64,000 bases of DNA, taken from NCBI RefSeq assembly GCF_000330885.1, contig NC_020059.1:2531001-2595000 (forward strand), given 5' to 3'. The notes under the pieces were generated by a model, which had not been told where the DNA came from, ran no database searches, and was given only the letters and a program-made list of their open reading frames with translations. Source of the stretch: Rhizobium tropici CIAT 899. Lineage in GTDB: Bacteria; Pseudomonadota; Alphaproteobacteria; Rhizobiales; Rhizobiaceae. The translations under genes and the position numbers were made by a program. Of the stretch, positions 44,218 to 52,581 are shown piece after piece (the stretch's first letter is position 1; each line of letters starts with the position of its first letter).

Positions 44218-46290
44218 ATGAATATCGGCTTTGCCCCCTTCCTCCCCTGGCCCGTGCTTGCCGCTTTGGCGGTGCTGACGCTCGCCATCGCGGCGCTCGC
44301 AATCTACAGGCGCCTGCGCGGCGGCTGGATTCGCGCTCTGGCGGGCATCGCTCTGCTTGCGGCACTCGCCAACCCGGTGCTGATGCAGGAAGATCGCGAT
44401 CAACTGTCGACGATCGTTCCCGTTGTCGTTGACCGCAGCCTCAGCCAGCAGACGCCGGAACGTGGCAAAATGACGGACGAAGCCCTGGCAATGCTCAAGG
44501 ATCGGCTGGCCCAATTCCCCCGCATTGAGCCGCGCATTGTGGAATTCCGCGATCCGGCGGAATCGGAATCACCGTCGACAAGGCTTTTTTCCGCCCTCTC
44601 CTCGTCGATCGCCGACGTGCCGCCCGCCCGTATCGGCGGTGCCATCTTCCTGACCGATGGCCAGATCCACGACATTCCCGGCGTCAATCAGCAGCTCGGC
44701 TTCGACGCGCCCGTCCACGGGCTGATCACAGGCAAGCCGGACGAATTCGATCGCCGCATAGAGATCGTGCGTGCCCCGCGCTTCGGCATCGTCAATGATG
44801 AGCAGCAGCTGGTCTTTCGGGTCGTCGACGACGGCAAGAGCCCCGGCGGCACCGCAGCGGTCACGGTCAAGATGAATGGCGACGAGATTGCCACACTGCA
44901 AGCCACGCCCGGCCAGGACACACCCTTCAGCTTCAAGGTGCCGCGCGCCGGCAACAATGTCCTCGAGTTTGCGGTCGCCGAAGTGCCTGGCGAAGTCACC
45001 GGCATCAACAATCAGACGGTCCAAGTGATCGAAGGCATCCGCCAGAACATGCGCGTTCTCCTCGTTTCGGGTGAACCGCATGCCGGCGAGCGCGCCTGGC
45101 GCAACCTGTTGAAATCGGACGCATCGGTCGATCTCGTGCATTTCACCATCCTGCGTCCGCCGGACAAGCAGGATGGCACGCCGATCAACGAGCTGTCGCT
45201 GATCGCCTTCCCGACACGTGAACTCTTCGTCGACAAGATCAGTTCTTTCGACCTGATCATCTTTGACCGCTATCAGGACCGCCAGAACGTCCTGCCGACG
45301 ATCTATTATGATTACATGGCGCAATATGTCGAAAATGGCGGCGCGCTGCTGGTCGCGGCCGGCCCCGAACATGCCGGCGGTAGCTCGATCGCGTTGACGC
45401 CGCTTGCCTCGGTGCTGCCGGCCGAGCCGACGGGCCAGATGATCGAGAAAGCTTTCTATCCGCGCCTGTCGGACCAGGGCAAGAAACACCCCGTCACGCG
45501 CGGGCTGGATGGCTCCGAAACCGAGCCGCCGCATTGGGGCCGCTGGTTCCGCAGCGTGGATGTGGAGAGGCCGCAAGGCCAGACCGTGATGGTCGGAGCC
45601 AACAACAGCCCGCTGCTGGTGCTGAATCGCGTTGGCCAGGGTCGTGTCGCCATGCTGCTCTCCGACGAGGGCTGGCTCTGGGCACGCGGTTTCGAGGGCG
45701 GCGGGCCGCATGTGTCGCTCTACCGCCGCATTGCCCATTGGCTGCTCAAGGAGCCGGCGCTGGAAGAGGAGGCGCTGACGGCCAATGCCGCCGGGCGCAC
45801 GCTGCAGGTTACGCGCCAGACGATCGGAAACGATCCCGGCGCCGCCACGATCAAAACGCCATCGGGCAAGACGGACGCCCTGCCGCTGAAGCAGACGCAG
45901 CCCGGCCTTTATCAGGCGGAGAAGCATATGGGCGAGATCGGCCTCTACCAGATCGCCAGCGGCAATCTATCGACGCTGGTTCATATCGGCGCCATCGATG
46001 CTCCGGAATTCAAGGCAATGATCTCCACCACGGAGACGCTGAAGCCGCTGGCGCAGAAGACCAAGGGTCTCGTCACCCGCGTCGCCGGTGCCAATGGCAG
46101 CGTGACGGTGCCGCAGGTTCTGCCGGTGCGCGGCGCCGTTCGCGTCGCCGACGGTCAGCGCCTGACCATCCGCATGACCGACGAAACAGTGCTGAAGGGG
46201 ATCAATACCCTGCCGCTCTTTGCAGGCTTTGCCGGTCTCGCCGCCCTCCTCTTTGCTTTCTCCGCCACATGGTGGCGCGAAGGACGGTGA
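44218..46290 (+). CDS. Membrane protein with glutamine-amidotransferase-like domain
   Basis: A 690-aa protein. Two N-terminal helices (PVLAALAVLTLAIAALAIY and IRALAGIALLAALANPV) are followed by a VWA-like region (VVDRSLSQQTPERG), a central amidotransferase-like part (IRQNMRVLLVSGEPHAGERA, ALLVAAGPEHAGG) and one C-terminal helix. Together with the upstream DUF4159 gene it resembles the paired large proteins of MoxR operons. It starts one base after the upstream stop. No catalytic Cys of the amidotransferase class is obvious. Confidence 0.87.
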   Translation: MNIGFAPFLPWPVLAALAVLTLAIAALAIYRRLRGGWIRALAGIALLAALANPVLMQEDRDQLSTIVPVVVDRSLSQQTPERGKMTDEALAMLKDRLAQFPRIEPRIVEFRDPAESESPSTRLFSALSSSIADVPPARIGGAIFLTDGQIHDIPGVNQQLGFDAPVHGLITGKPDEFDRRIEIVRAPRFGIVNDEQQLVFRVVDDGKSPGGTAAVTVKMNGDEIATLQATPGQDTPFSFKVPRAGNNVLEFAVAEVPGEVTGINNQTVQVIEGIRQNMRVLLVSGEPHAGERAWRNLLKSDASVDLVHFTILRPPDKQDGTPINELSLIAFPTRELFVDKISSFDLIIFDRYQDRQNVLPTIYYDYMAQYVENGGALLVAAGPEHAGGSSIALTPLASVLPAEPTGQMIEKAFYPRLSDQGKKHPVTRGLDGSETEPPHWGRWFRSVDVERPQGQTVMVGANNSPLLVLNRVGQGRVAMLLSDEGWLWARGFEGGGPHVSLYRRIAHWLLKEPALEEEALTANAAGRTLQVTRQTIGNDPGAATIKTPSGKTDALPLKQTQPGLYQAEKHMGEIGLYQIASGNLSTLVHIGAIDAPEFKAMISTTETLKPLAQKTKGLVTRVAGANGSVTVPQVLPVRGAVRVADGQRLTIRMTDETVLKGINTLPLFAGFAGLAALLFAFSATWWREGR

Positions 46291-46292
46291 CT

Positions 46293-46715
46293 ATGAAGAT
46301 CGACGTGACCGATACGCCATCGGAAAGCGACCTTGCGGCCATCAGCGAGGGACTGACGGCTTTCAACACCGCTGATGTCGGCCCGTCTGGCCGGCAATCC
46401 CTGGCCGTTCTGATCCGCGACGATACAGACAAAGCCATCGGTGGCATCTCCGGCTACACCGCCTGGGGGTGGCTGTTCACGCAATGGCTTTTCGTGCCGG
46501 AAAGCCTGCGCGGCCGGGGCATGGCCGGAAAGCTTCTGGAGGCGGCGGAAGCGGAAGCGAGCGCGCGTGGCTGTTTCGGCGCGTGGATCGATACCTTCAA
46601 TCCACAGGCGCTAAAAGCCTATCAGCGGCAGGGTTATGCCGTCTTCGGCGAACTGCCGGATTTCCCGGCCGGTCGCAGCCGGTTCTTTCTGCAGAAGAAA
46701 TTGTCGCCTCGCTGA
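46293..46715 (+). CDS. GNAT family N-acetyltransferase
   Basis: A 140-aa acetyltransferase. LFVPESLRGRGMAGKLLEAAE is the acetyl-CoA loop and NPQALKAYQRQGY the C-terminal signature. It starts two bases after the upstream stop and thus closes the MoxR operon. The product may act on an operon partner or be a passenger; the substrate is unknown. Confidence 0.9.
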   Translation: MKIDVTDTPSESDLAAISEGLTAFNTADVGPSGRQSLAVLIRDDTDKAIGGISGYTAWGWLFTQWLFVPESLRGRGMAGKLLEAAEAEASARGCFGAWIDTFNPQALKAYQRQGYAVFGELPDFPAGRSRFFLQKKLSPR

Positions 46716-46743
46716 CATCAAGCGGGGCGATTTTTCGTTGATA

Positions 46744-46855
46744 GCGCCTTTAAAGCCTTTCCGCTTTTCTTCGAATCGCAAAAATGCTCTATCCCTTTGT
46801 TTTTACGCAATTCCGGACGGAAAACCGCTTCGCACTTTTCCTGGAATTGCTCTAG
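46744..46855. repeat. RIME-like intergenic element, copy C
   Basis: About 110 bases with CTCTATCCCTTTGTTTTTACG, GGACGGAAAACCGCTTCGC and TTTTCCTGGAATTGCTCTAG; its reverse complement matches copy B at 23186-23287, and the CGAAAACCGCTT style string is also in copy A. The right end supplies the TAG stop of the minus-strand GNAT gene at 46852. Confidence 0.82.
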
Positions 46856-47424
46856 ACAGCCATCGCCGTGAGCTGCACGACTTCATTCAGATCGTCGTCT
46901 TCGGCTTCCACAGCGGCAGTCGAATCATCGCGCCATGCGATCGAGCCTTGCAGCCGCGCATGCGTGTCTGCGGCGATCGGCACCACCAGTACCCGGTTGG
47001 GATCGACAGGCCCCGGAAAAGTCAGTGCGTTATAGGCAACCTTCTCGAAACCGAGCGGGCAATAATAGGGCGGATCGCCGATCAGGATGACGGCTTCCGA
47101 TCCCTTGCGCTGAGCAGCGGCCACCGCGATCCGCACAAGCTCGCGGCCTATGCCCTTATTCTTGTGCGAGGGGCGCACGGCGAGCGGGCCGAGGAGATGT
47201 CCCTTGACCGATCCGGCCAGCACCGGCGTCATCCGCACGGAGGCGATCGTCTCGCCATCATCGGCGCAGATGAAGGACAGCGAATGATCATGCGGCCCTT
47301 GCTCGCGAATGCGAGCAGCGGCACGGGTAAACCGTCCCGGACCGAAAGCTTCTTCGTTGATGAGTTCGATTGCAGCGTCGTGCGACGCATCCTCAGTGAG
47401 GTAGACCAGATCGTGCTTGTACAT
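46852..47424 (-). CDS. GNAT family N-acetyltransferase (YhbS-like)
   Basis: A 190-aa acetyltransferase resembling the YhbS group. LLGPLAVRPSHKNKGIGRELVRIAV is the acetyl-CoA loop, and ILIGDPPYYCPLGFEKV the following block. The stop codon falls in a RIME-like repeat. The substrate is unknown. Confidence 0.9.
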   Translation of the reverse strand: MYKHDLVYLTEDASHDAAIELINEEAFGPGRFTRAAARIREQGPHDHSLSFICADDGETIASVRMTPVLAGSVKGHLLGPLAVRPSHKNKGIGRELVRIAVAAAQRKGSEAVILIGDPPYYCPLGFEKVAYNALTFPGPVDPNRVLVVPIAADTHARLQGSIAWRDDSTAAVEAEDDDLNEVVQLTAMAV

Positions 47425-47776
47425 TAGCCCAGAAAACCAGATAGACGGACGATATTGTTCCCGAAAGCGCTCATCGAGCGTTCAAGATCATCGGCGTCGT
47501 CGCAGGCTTCTGGTTACTTTCATGACAAGGGGTCCTTAGACTGTGAAAAGCCGGATAGCAGGAAATATTCGGCGCGTCCAATGCAAAATGCATCCTGCCG
47601 CTCATTCATGCAAGATCGGGTCGGCATGGCATCACTTCCTTTATCGAGTTCGGCGCCCCACATGAGCCTGGTGATAGCACCCATAACGCAGTGTTCATCA
47701 TTTGCCGTCTCGAAATCCGACGTGCATACCGTATTTCTGAATATATAGTTCGGCAGTTTCCCGGAAGGATCAAGAA
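47425..47776. other. Intergenic region, divergent promoters
   Basis: About 350 bases between the divergent GNAT and glutathionyl-hydroquinone reductase genes. It must hold both promoters. No gene with codon bias or a good ribosome site is seen; an 11-codon frame on the minus strand near 47525 looks accidental. Confidence 0.35.
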
Positions 47777-48766
47777 ATGGGCATGTTGGTGGACGGCGTC
47801 TGGCATGACGTCTGGTACGATACCAAAGAGACGAAGGGCCATTTCAAGCGCGTTGCGTCGCAGTTTCGAAACTGGGTGACGATGGACGGCAGCGCCGGCC
47901 CCACAGGCACCGGCGGCTTCAAGGCAGAAGCCGGCCGCTATCATCTTTACGTGTCGCTCGCCTGCCCCTGGGCGCATCGCACCCTGATCTTCCGCAAGCT
48001 GAAGAAGTTGGAGGAGCTGATCTCCGTCTCGATCGTCGATCCGCTAATGGTTGAAAACGGCTGGGAATTCAAAGGAACGGAAGGCGGCACCGTCGACCAT
48101 CTCTTCGGCGCAACGAAGCTCTGGGAGGTCTATGTCAAAGCCGATCCGCATTATTCCGGCCGCGTGACCGTTCCCGTTCTCTGGGACAAGCAGACCGGCA
48201 CGATCGTCAACAACGAATCTGCCGAAATCATTCGCATGTTCAACACGGCCTTCGACGGCCTAACCGGCTCCACGGCGGATTTCTATCCTGCTGACTTGCG
48301 GGCCGACATCGATGCATTGAACGAGCGCGTCTACGATACGGTCAACAACGGCGTCTACAAGGCCGGCTTTGCGACGACGCAGGAAGCCTATCAGGAAAAC
48401 GCGCTCCGTCTCTTCGAAACCCTCGACATGCTGGACCAACGACTGGCAACGCAGCGCTATCTATTCGGAGATCGCCTGACGGAGGCCGACTGGCGGCTGT
48501 TCACGACGCTCGTCCGCTTCGATGCCGTCTATGTCGGGCATTTCAAATGCAACATCCGCCGTATCGCGGATTATGGCAACCTCTCGGCTTATCTGCGGGA
48601 TCTCTATCAGGTCGCTGGCGTTGCGGAGACCGTCAATCTCGACCACATCAAGAACCACTATTATCGCAGCCACAAGACCATCAATCCGACAGGCATCGTC
48701 CCGATCGGGCCGGAACTGGATTTCGATCGCCCGCATGGGCGCGAGCGGCTGGCAAAAGTCGCCTGA
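47777..48766 (+). CDS. Glutathionyl-hydroquinone reductase (Xi-class GST)
   Basis: A 329-aa YqjG/EcM4-type protein. The catalytic Cys63 is in the Xi-class motif CPWAHR; RVTVPVLWDKQTGTIVNNESAEI follows. The C-terminal helical domain has DRLTEADWRLFTTLVRFDAVYVGHFKCN and NPTGIVP. The family reduces glutathionyl-hydroquinones. GGAAGGATC precedes the ATG. Confidence 0.94.
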   Translation: MGMLVDGVWHDVWYDTKETKGHFKRVASQFRNWVTMDGSAGPTGTGGFKAEAGRYHLYVSLACPWAHRTLIFRKLKKLEELISVSIVDPLMVENGWEFKGTEGGTVDHLFGATKLWEVYVKADPHYSGRVTVPVLWDKQTGTIVNNESAEIIRMFNTAFDGLTGSTADFYPADLRADIDALNERVYDTVNNGVYKAGFATTQEAYQENALRLFETLDMLDQRLATQRYLFGDRLTEADWRLFTTLVRFDAVYVGHFKCNIRRIADYGNLSAYLRDLYQVAGVAETVNLDHIKNHYYRSHKTINPTGIVPIGPELDFDRPHGRERLAKVA

Positions 48767-48781
48767 CCCAGGCGCCGGAGA

Positions 48782-49273
48782 CTACCAGTAGCTGGAGGGA
48801 GCTGATGCCCCTTCCAGCTCCTCAAGCCGGCGATAGGTTGCCTTCGTCGTGCCCGGCGGCAGCGCATCGACCGGAAAGAAGCCGCTTTCGACGATCTCGC
48901 GATCCGGCTTGCGCGGCGCGGTCTGGGTGACCTCCACGCGATAGAAGACGACGTGGTCGCGTTTACTGGTGTGATTGTTGAAATAGACTTGGAAGAGCTG
49001 CGGCTTGCCTGAGATCACCAGATTGCCTTCCTCGCGCAGCTCCTTTTCGAGCGCCTGTTCCACAGTCTCGCGGCGTTCGACGCCGCCGCCGGGCATATGC
49101 CACCCGGCGATATAGGAATGCCGAACCAGAAAAATCCGCCCTTCGCCATCGAAGCAGGCGGCGCGCACGCCGATCGTCATGCTGCGGGTCAGCACAAAAT
49201 AGACATGCAACGCGCGGCCGAACAGACGCACAGCCAAACCCTGCCTTTCATCGCGTCGATTGTCTTCACTCAT
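48782..49273 (-). CDS. Nudix hydrolase
   Basis: A 163-aa Nudix protein. The box is visible as MPGGGVERRETVEQALEKE followed by LREEGNL. The start at 49273 (MSEDNRRDE) has GGGG seven bases upstream, better than the longer frame from 49330. The substrate is unknown. It is divergent from the phosphoesterase gene. Confidence 0.88.
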   Translation of the reverse strand: MSEDNRRDERQGLAVRLFGRALHVYFVLTRSMTIGVRAACFDGEGRIFLVRHSYIAGWHMPGGGVERRETVEQALEKELREEGNLVISGKPQLFQVYFNNHTSKRDHVVFYRVEVTQTAPRKPDREIVESGFFPVDALPPGTTKATYRRLEELEGASAPSSYW

Positions 49274-49341
49274 GCCTGAACCCCGGCATCGTGATCTGCA
49301 ATCGGATCGGGGATGTATTTGTTTTGACAATAGAGTGGGCT

Positions 49342-50262
49342 ATGTCTCATCCCATGTTCAAGCTCGCGCATATTTCCGATGTTCACCTTGGTCCGCTGCC
49401 ACGTCTTTCGATCAGAGAACTCGCCTCCAAACGCATTACCGGATTTGTGAACTGGCACCGGAACCGGCGCAAGCATCTTTTTGGCGACACGCTCGATCTC
49501 CTTCTTGACGACATCAAGGCGAAACAGGCCGATCATCTGGCCGTAACCGGCGATCTCGTCAACCTTGCGAGCGGCATGGAGATCCAGACAGCGGCCGCAT
49601 GGCTGAAGACTGTCGGCGATCCCCTCCACACATCCGTCGTTCCCGGCAATCACGATGCCTACGTGCCCGGCGCCTACGAAAAGGCCATGCGCTCCTGGTA
49701 TCCCTATGTCCGCGGCGACGAGGCTCCCGCCGAATGGCAGGAGGACAAGCGCATTTTCCCCTATCTGCGCATCCGCGGGCAGGTCGCTATTGTGGGATGC
49801 TCCACAGCCGTCGCCACCCCGCCCTTTGCCGCAAGCGGCTTCTACTCCTCACGCCAAGCCCGCGAGACGGTGAATATACTGCGCGCAGCAGGCGATGCCG
49901 GGCTCTTTCGTGTCGTCATGATCCATCACCCGCCGATTCGCGGCGCGACCAGCTTCTACAAGCGGATGATCGGCATTCGCCGTTTTGCAGCCGTCATCTC
50001 CACCGGCGGCGCCGAACTCGTCCTGCACGGCCATACACATCTCAATACCCTGCACTGGCTGCGCGGGCACATGGGTCCCGTTCCCGTCGTCGGGATCGCT
50101 TCCGCATCGCAAGGGGTCGGCGGATTGAAGCCGCGCGCTGCCTATAATTTCTTCACCATCGCCGGCCGCCAGGGCGCCTGGGAACTAAAGGCGGAGCGCT
50201 ACAGCCTCAGCGATGACGGCAGCGGCGTCGACCCCGAAGGCTTCGATATTCTGGCGACATGA
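49342..50262 (+). CDS. Calcineurin-type metallophosphoesterase
   Basis: A 306-aa enzyme with the class motifs in order: DVHLG in ISDVHLGPL, GDLVN in VTGDLVNLA, GNHDA in VPGNHDAY and the late GHTH in LHGHTHLN. All metal ligands are present, so it should be an active phosphohydrolase or cyclic-nucleotide phosphodiesterase-like enzyme; the substrate is unknown. ATG 49342 is preferred (GAGTGGG upstream); a frame to 49291 exists. Confidence 0.9.
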   Translation: MSHPMFKLAHISDVHLGPLPRLSIRELASKRITGFVNWHRNRRKHLFGDTLDLLLDDIKAKQADHLAVTGDLVNLASGMEIQTAAAWLKTVGDPLHTSVVPGNHDAYVPGAYEKAMRSWYPYVRGDEAPAEWQEDKRIFPYLRIRGQVAIVGCSTAVATPPFAASGFYSSRQARETVNILRAAGDAGLFRVVMIHHPPIRGATSFYKRMIGIRRFAAVISTGGAELVLHGHTHLNTLHWLRGHMGPVPVVGIASASQGVGGLKPRAAYNFFTIAGRQGAWELKAERYSLSDDGSGVDPEGFDILAT

Positions 50263-50649
50263 CGAGCTTTTTGCGTCGTAGCGCGCATCGTTTCGGTAGC
50301 GTTTTCTAAGATACGGAGCTACAATCGAAGCACTTAAATTCCGAAATGAGGAATGCATCGTGAGGAGCGACGCATGCCCGCTTTGGGAACCTGTATCCGA
50401 CCAGGTTGCTGCTTCTTGGAGGGCTTGGGCCAACATTGGTGCAGTACGGGTCGGTACATTGTGGGATAGCGCATTAAGGACGACGGTCAAACGCGCGGGT
50501 GCTTTTGAAGACTTGCGAAACGGCAGGAAAATGGTTCATACCAGCACAGGACGATTATTCCGCTCGCATCGCCTTCCTCACGGGGAAGGCCGTCGATCAC
50601 GGAAGCAAATTGCCGATGTAACAACCTCCAACGCCTTCCTGGAACCATC
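50263..50649. other. Intergenic region upstream of the ECF sigma gene
   Basis: About 390 bases. It must carry the promoter of the sigma/anti-sigma pair. A 31-codon plus-strand ORF at 50374-50469 has GAGGAG six bases upstream and four Cys; no other support. No clear repeat or RNA. Confidence 0.35.
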
Positions 50650-51162
50650 ATGCCAACGCCGGTAGCAGCCATCGATATCAGACGCGATCTGGTCGGTCTT
50701 CTTCCGAAGCTTCGCCGCTTTGCTGTGACGCTGACCGGCGATCTTGCCGAGGCGGACGAGCTTGTCCAAAACGTCTGTCAGCGCGGCATAGCCAAGTTCC
50801 ATCTTTGGAACAGCGGCGGCAAGCTGGAAAGCTGGCTCTACACCATGGCCCGGCACCAATGGATTGACGAAGCGCGACGTCACAAGCTGCGTCCCGCCGG
50901 CAAGGGCAATGCCCTGGAACAGGGCGATCCGGCATCACAAACCCATTTAAATCCGGTGGAAGCCGGTGAAGCGCATCGCCTGGTCACATCTTTGCCAGAA
51001 GGACTTGCCAGTGTCTTCCTGCTGGTTGATGTCGAAGGACACAGCTACAAGCAGGCGGCCGATGTTCTCGGCATCCCGTTGGCGGCGGTGGCATCAAGGC
51101 TCTCCAGCGCACGCCTTTACCTCGCCTCCCAGGGTCATAGCCGCTCGTCCCGAAGGTTTTAA
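50650..51162 (+). CDS. ECF-type RNA polymerase sigma factor
   Basis: A 170-aa extracytoplasmic-function sigma factor. Region 2 (about 20-75) contains LAEADELVQNVCQRG and LESWLYTMARHQWIDEAR for the -10 element; region 4 (about 110-160) contains LPEGLASVFLLVDVEGHSYKQAADVLGI, with helix-turn-helix VASRLSSARLYL. The downstream gene, 3 bases away, looks like its membrane anti-sigma factor. The target promoters are not identifiable. Confidence 0.9.
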   Translation: MPTPVAAIDIRRDLVGLLPKLRRFAVTLTGDLAEADELVQNVCQRGIAKFHLWNSGGKLESWLYTMARHQWIDEARRHKLRPAGKGNALEQGDPASQTHLNPVEAGEAHRLVTSLPEGLASVFLLVDVEGHSYKQAADVLGIPLAAVASRLSSARLYLASQGHSRSSRRF

Positions 51163-51165
51163 GCA

Positions 51166-52005
51166 TTGCAAGATATGAAGAAAACGCCGCTCGAAGTCCG
51201 CTTGTCCGCCTTCATGGATGGGGAGACGAGCCGCGAAGAAAAAGAAGAGCTGGAAAAGCTCATTGCCTCCGACGCGGACGCCCGGCGTATTTTCGATGAG
51301 CTGAAACATGGCTCCGATGTCGGTCGTAAGGCTTTCGATGAGGTTCTGAAGGAGCCGGTACCGCTGGCGCTTGTTCGCTCGATCAAGAGCGCTCAGCCTC
51401 CGAAGACCCGAGAGCCATCTCCGCGTATTGCCAGGCATTCGCTGAAACTGGCCCCGACGGGCAAGCAATCATTGGCCGCGGCCCTTATCCTGTTCGCCGT
51501 CGGCGGCGGCATCGGCTATCTTTTCGGTATGCAGCCCGCTGACGTCCCGGCGAGCCCTCCGCCGACCCCGTCACAGCTTATGACTCGCAACTGGCTGGAC
51601 GATATTGCCGCCTACCACCGCATCTATGCGCGCCAGCCGCAGCATATGGTTGAGTTGCAGGCAAGCCAGTTGGACGAGATCGCCAAGTGGCTGGCAAGCA
51701 CCGCCGGCGTCAAATTCAACGTTCCGGATCTCGCTGCTGATGGTCTCGTCTTCCAGGGCGCGCGCATGTCCGTCGCCGCCGGTAAGCCTGTCGGCCAGCT
51801 GATCTACAAGAACCTCGATGGCGATGTCGTCGCCATCTGCTTTACCAAGACGGACGGCATCGCCGACGACGATTTCAACGAAACCATCAAGGACGATATC
51901 AGCATCGTATCCTGGCATCGCAACGGCACCACCTATGCGGTCGTCGGCCCCTCCTCGAATGCGATGCTCGATCAGATCGCCAATCGGGTATCCTCGGAGA
52001 TCTGA
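51166..52005 (+). CDS. Predicted membrane anti-sigma factor
   Basis: A 279-aa protein. The N-terminal region (LEVRLSAFMDGETSREEKEELEKLIASD) matches the usual anti-sigma start, though the zinc HxxxCxxC motif is absent. A single membrane helix lies near 105-125 (SLAAALILFAVGGGIGYLFG), followed by a periplasmic domain of about 150 residues. TTG 51166 is placed 9 bases after GAAGG; ATG 51175 is the alternative. It is coupled to the sigma gene. Confidence 0.83.
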   Translation: MQDMKKTPLEVRLSAFMDGETSREEKEELEKLIASDADARRIFDELKHGSDVGRKAFDEVLKEPVPLALVRSIKSAQPPKTREPSPRIARHSLKLAPTGKQSLAAALILFAVGGGIGYLFGMQPADVPASPPPTPSQLMTRNWLDDIAAYHRIYARQPQHMVELQASQLDEIAKWLASTAGVKFNVPDLAADGLVFQGARMSVAAGKPVGQLIYKNLDGDVVAICFTKTDGIADDDFNETIKDDISIVSWHRNGTTYAVVGPSSNAMLDQIANRVSSEI

Positions 52006-52106
52006 CTGATATCCCATCCGTTTTGCCGCTTGCAGCCACCAGCCGGTCGATGGATAATAGGGTGCGGTAGTCGTGTGGGGTCCGATAGTCTTGCTGGAGT
52101 TTCAAC

Positions 52107-52310
52107 ATGTCCGACGTTCTGCTGACCATTCCTGAAATCGACAGGCGTATTGCGGCGATCAGGGAAAATCTTCGCGAACTGATTGAGCAGGCAGCAGCCT
52201 TTTCCGGCGCCGCCGACGAAGAGCGGGCGTCCGAGCGGATAGCCGAACAGGAAGAAGAGCTCGAGCGTCTGACGAAGCGACGCGATGAACTCGCCAAGGG
52301 CCAGGCCTGA
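52107..52310 (+). CDS. Small coiled-coil hypothetical protein
   Basis: A 67-aa protein, nearly all heptad-like helix (IAEQEEELERLTKRRDELAK). GGAG lies seven bases before the ATG. No domain is recognised. It follows the sigma/anti-sigma pair by about 100 bases; a link is not shown. Confidence 0.65.
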   Translation: MSDVLLTIPEIDRRIAAIRENLRELIEQAAAFSGAADEERASERIAEQEEELERLTKRRDELAKGQA

Positions 52311-52476
52311 GCAAAATTCACCATTGAAGCATATATATCCTCGGACGACCTCGATGCGAGCTGTGTAAAGGACGCTATTCGCTCATCTATGTCGAACGAT
52401 CCCGATACAATTGCTGCTGACATCGGCACCGATACAAGCTATGTAGGTTGCAGCGACCAATGAGGAGAGCACTCTG

Positions 52477-52509
52477 ATGAAAAATCACGGCACAGGAAAC
52501 CACCGCTGA
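52477..52509 (+). CDS. Putative leader peptide of ABC exporter 2 (10 codons)
   Basis: A ten-codon ORF, MKNHGTGNHR, with GAGGAGAG seven bases upstream of the ATG, 72 bases before the exporter start. It overlaps a hairpin whose second arm can also be held in a different stem (see the next entry). It is too short for domain evidence and is read as a regulatory leader peptide (inference). Confidence 0.4.
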   Translation: MKNHGTGNHR

Positions 52510-52523
52510 AAAGCAGTGCCGTG
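52486..52523 (+). promoter_or_regulatory. Leader hairpin before ABC exporter 2
   Basis: CACGGCAC (52486-52493) and GTGCCGTG (52516-52523) pair perfectly. AGCAG (52512-52516) could instead pair with CTGCT (52529-52533), closing a different loop, so two mutually exclusive structures are possible. Confidence 0.4.
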
Positions 52524-52581
52524 AAGGGCTGCTTTATCGGCCCAACCATCAGATTGATATCTTCGCCCGTGGAGGGCACTC

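Noticed and set aside
47480..47530. Minus-strand mini-ORF with a basic 11-residue product
   Set aside because: It resembles the start of ribosomal protein L36 only in being basic. The frame closes after 11 codons and has no strong ribosome site.
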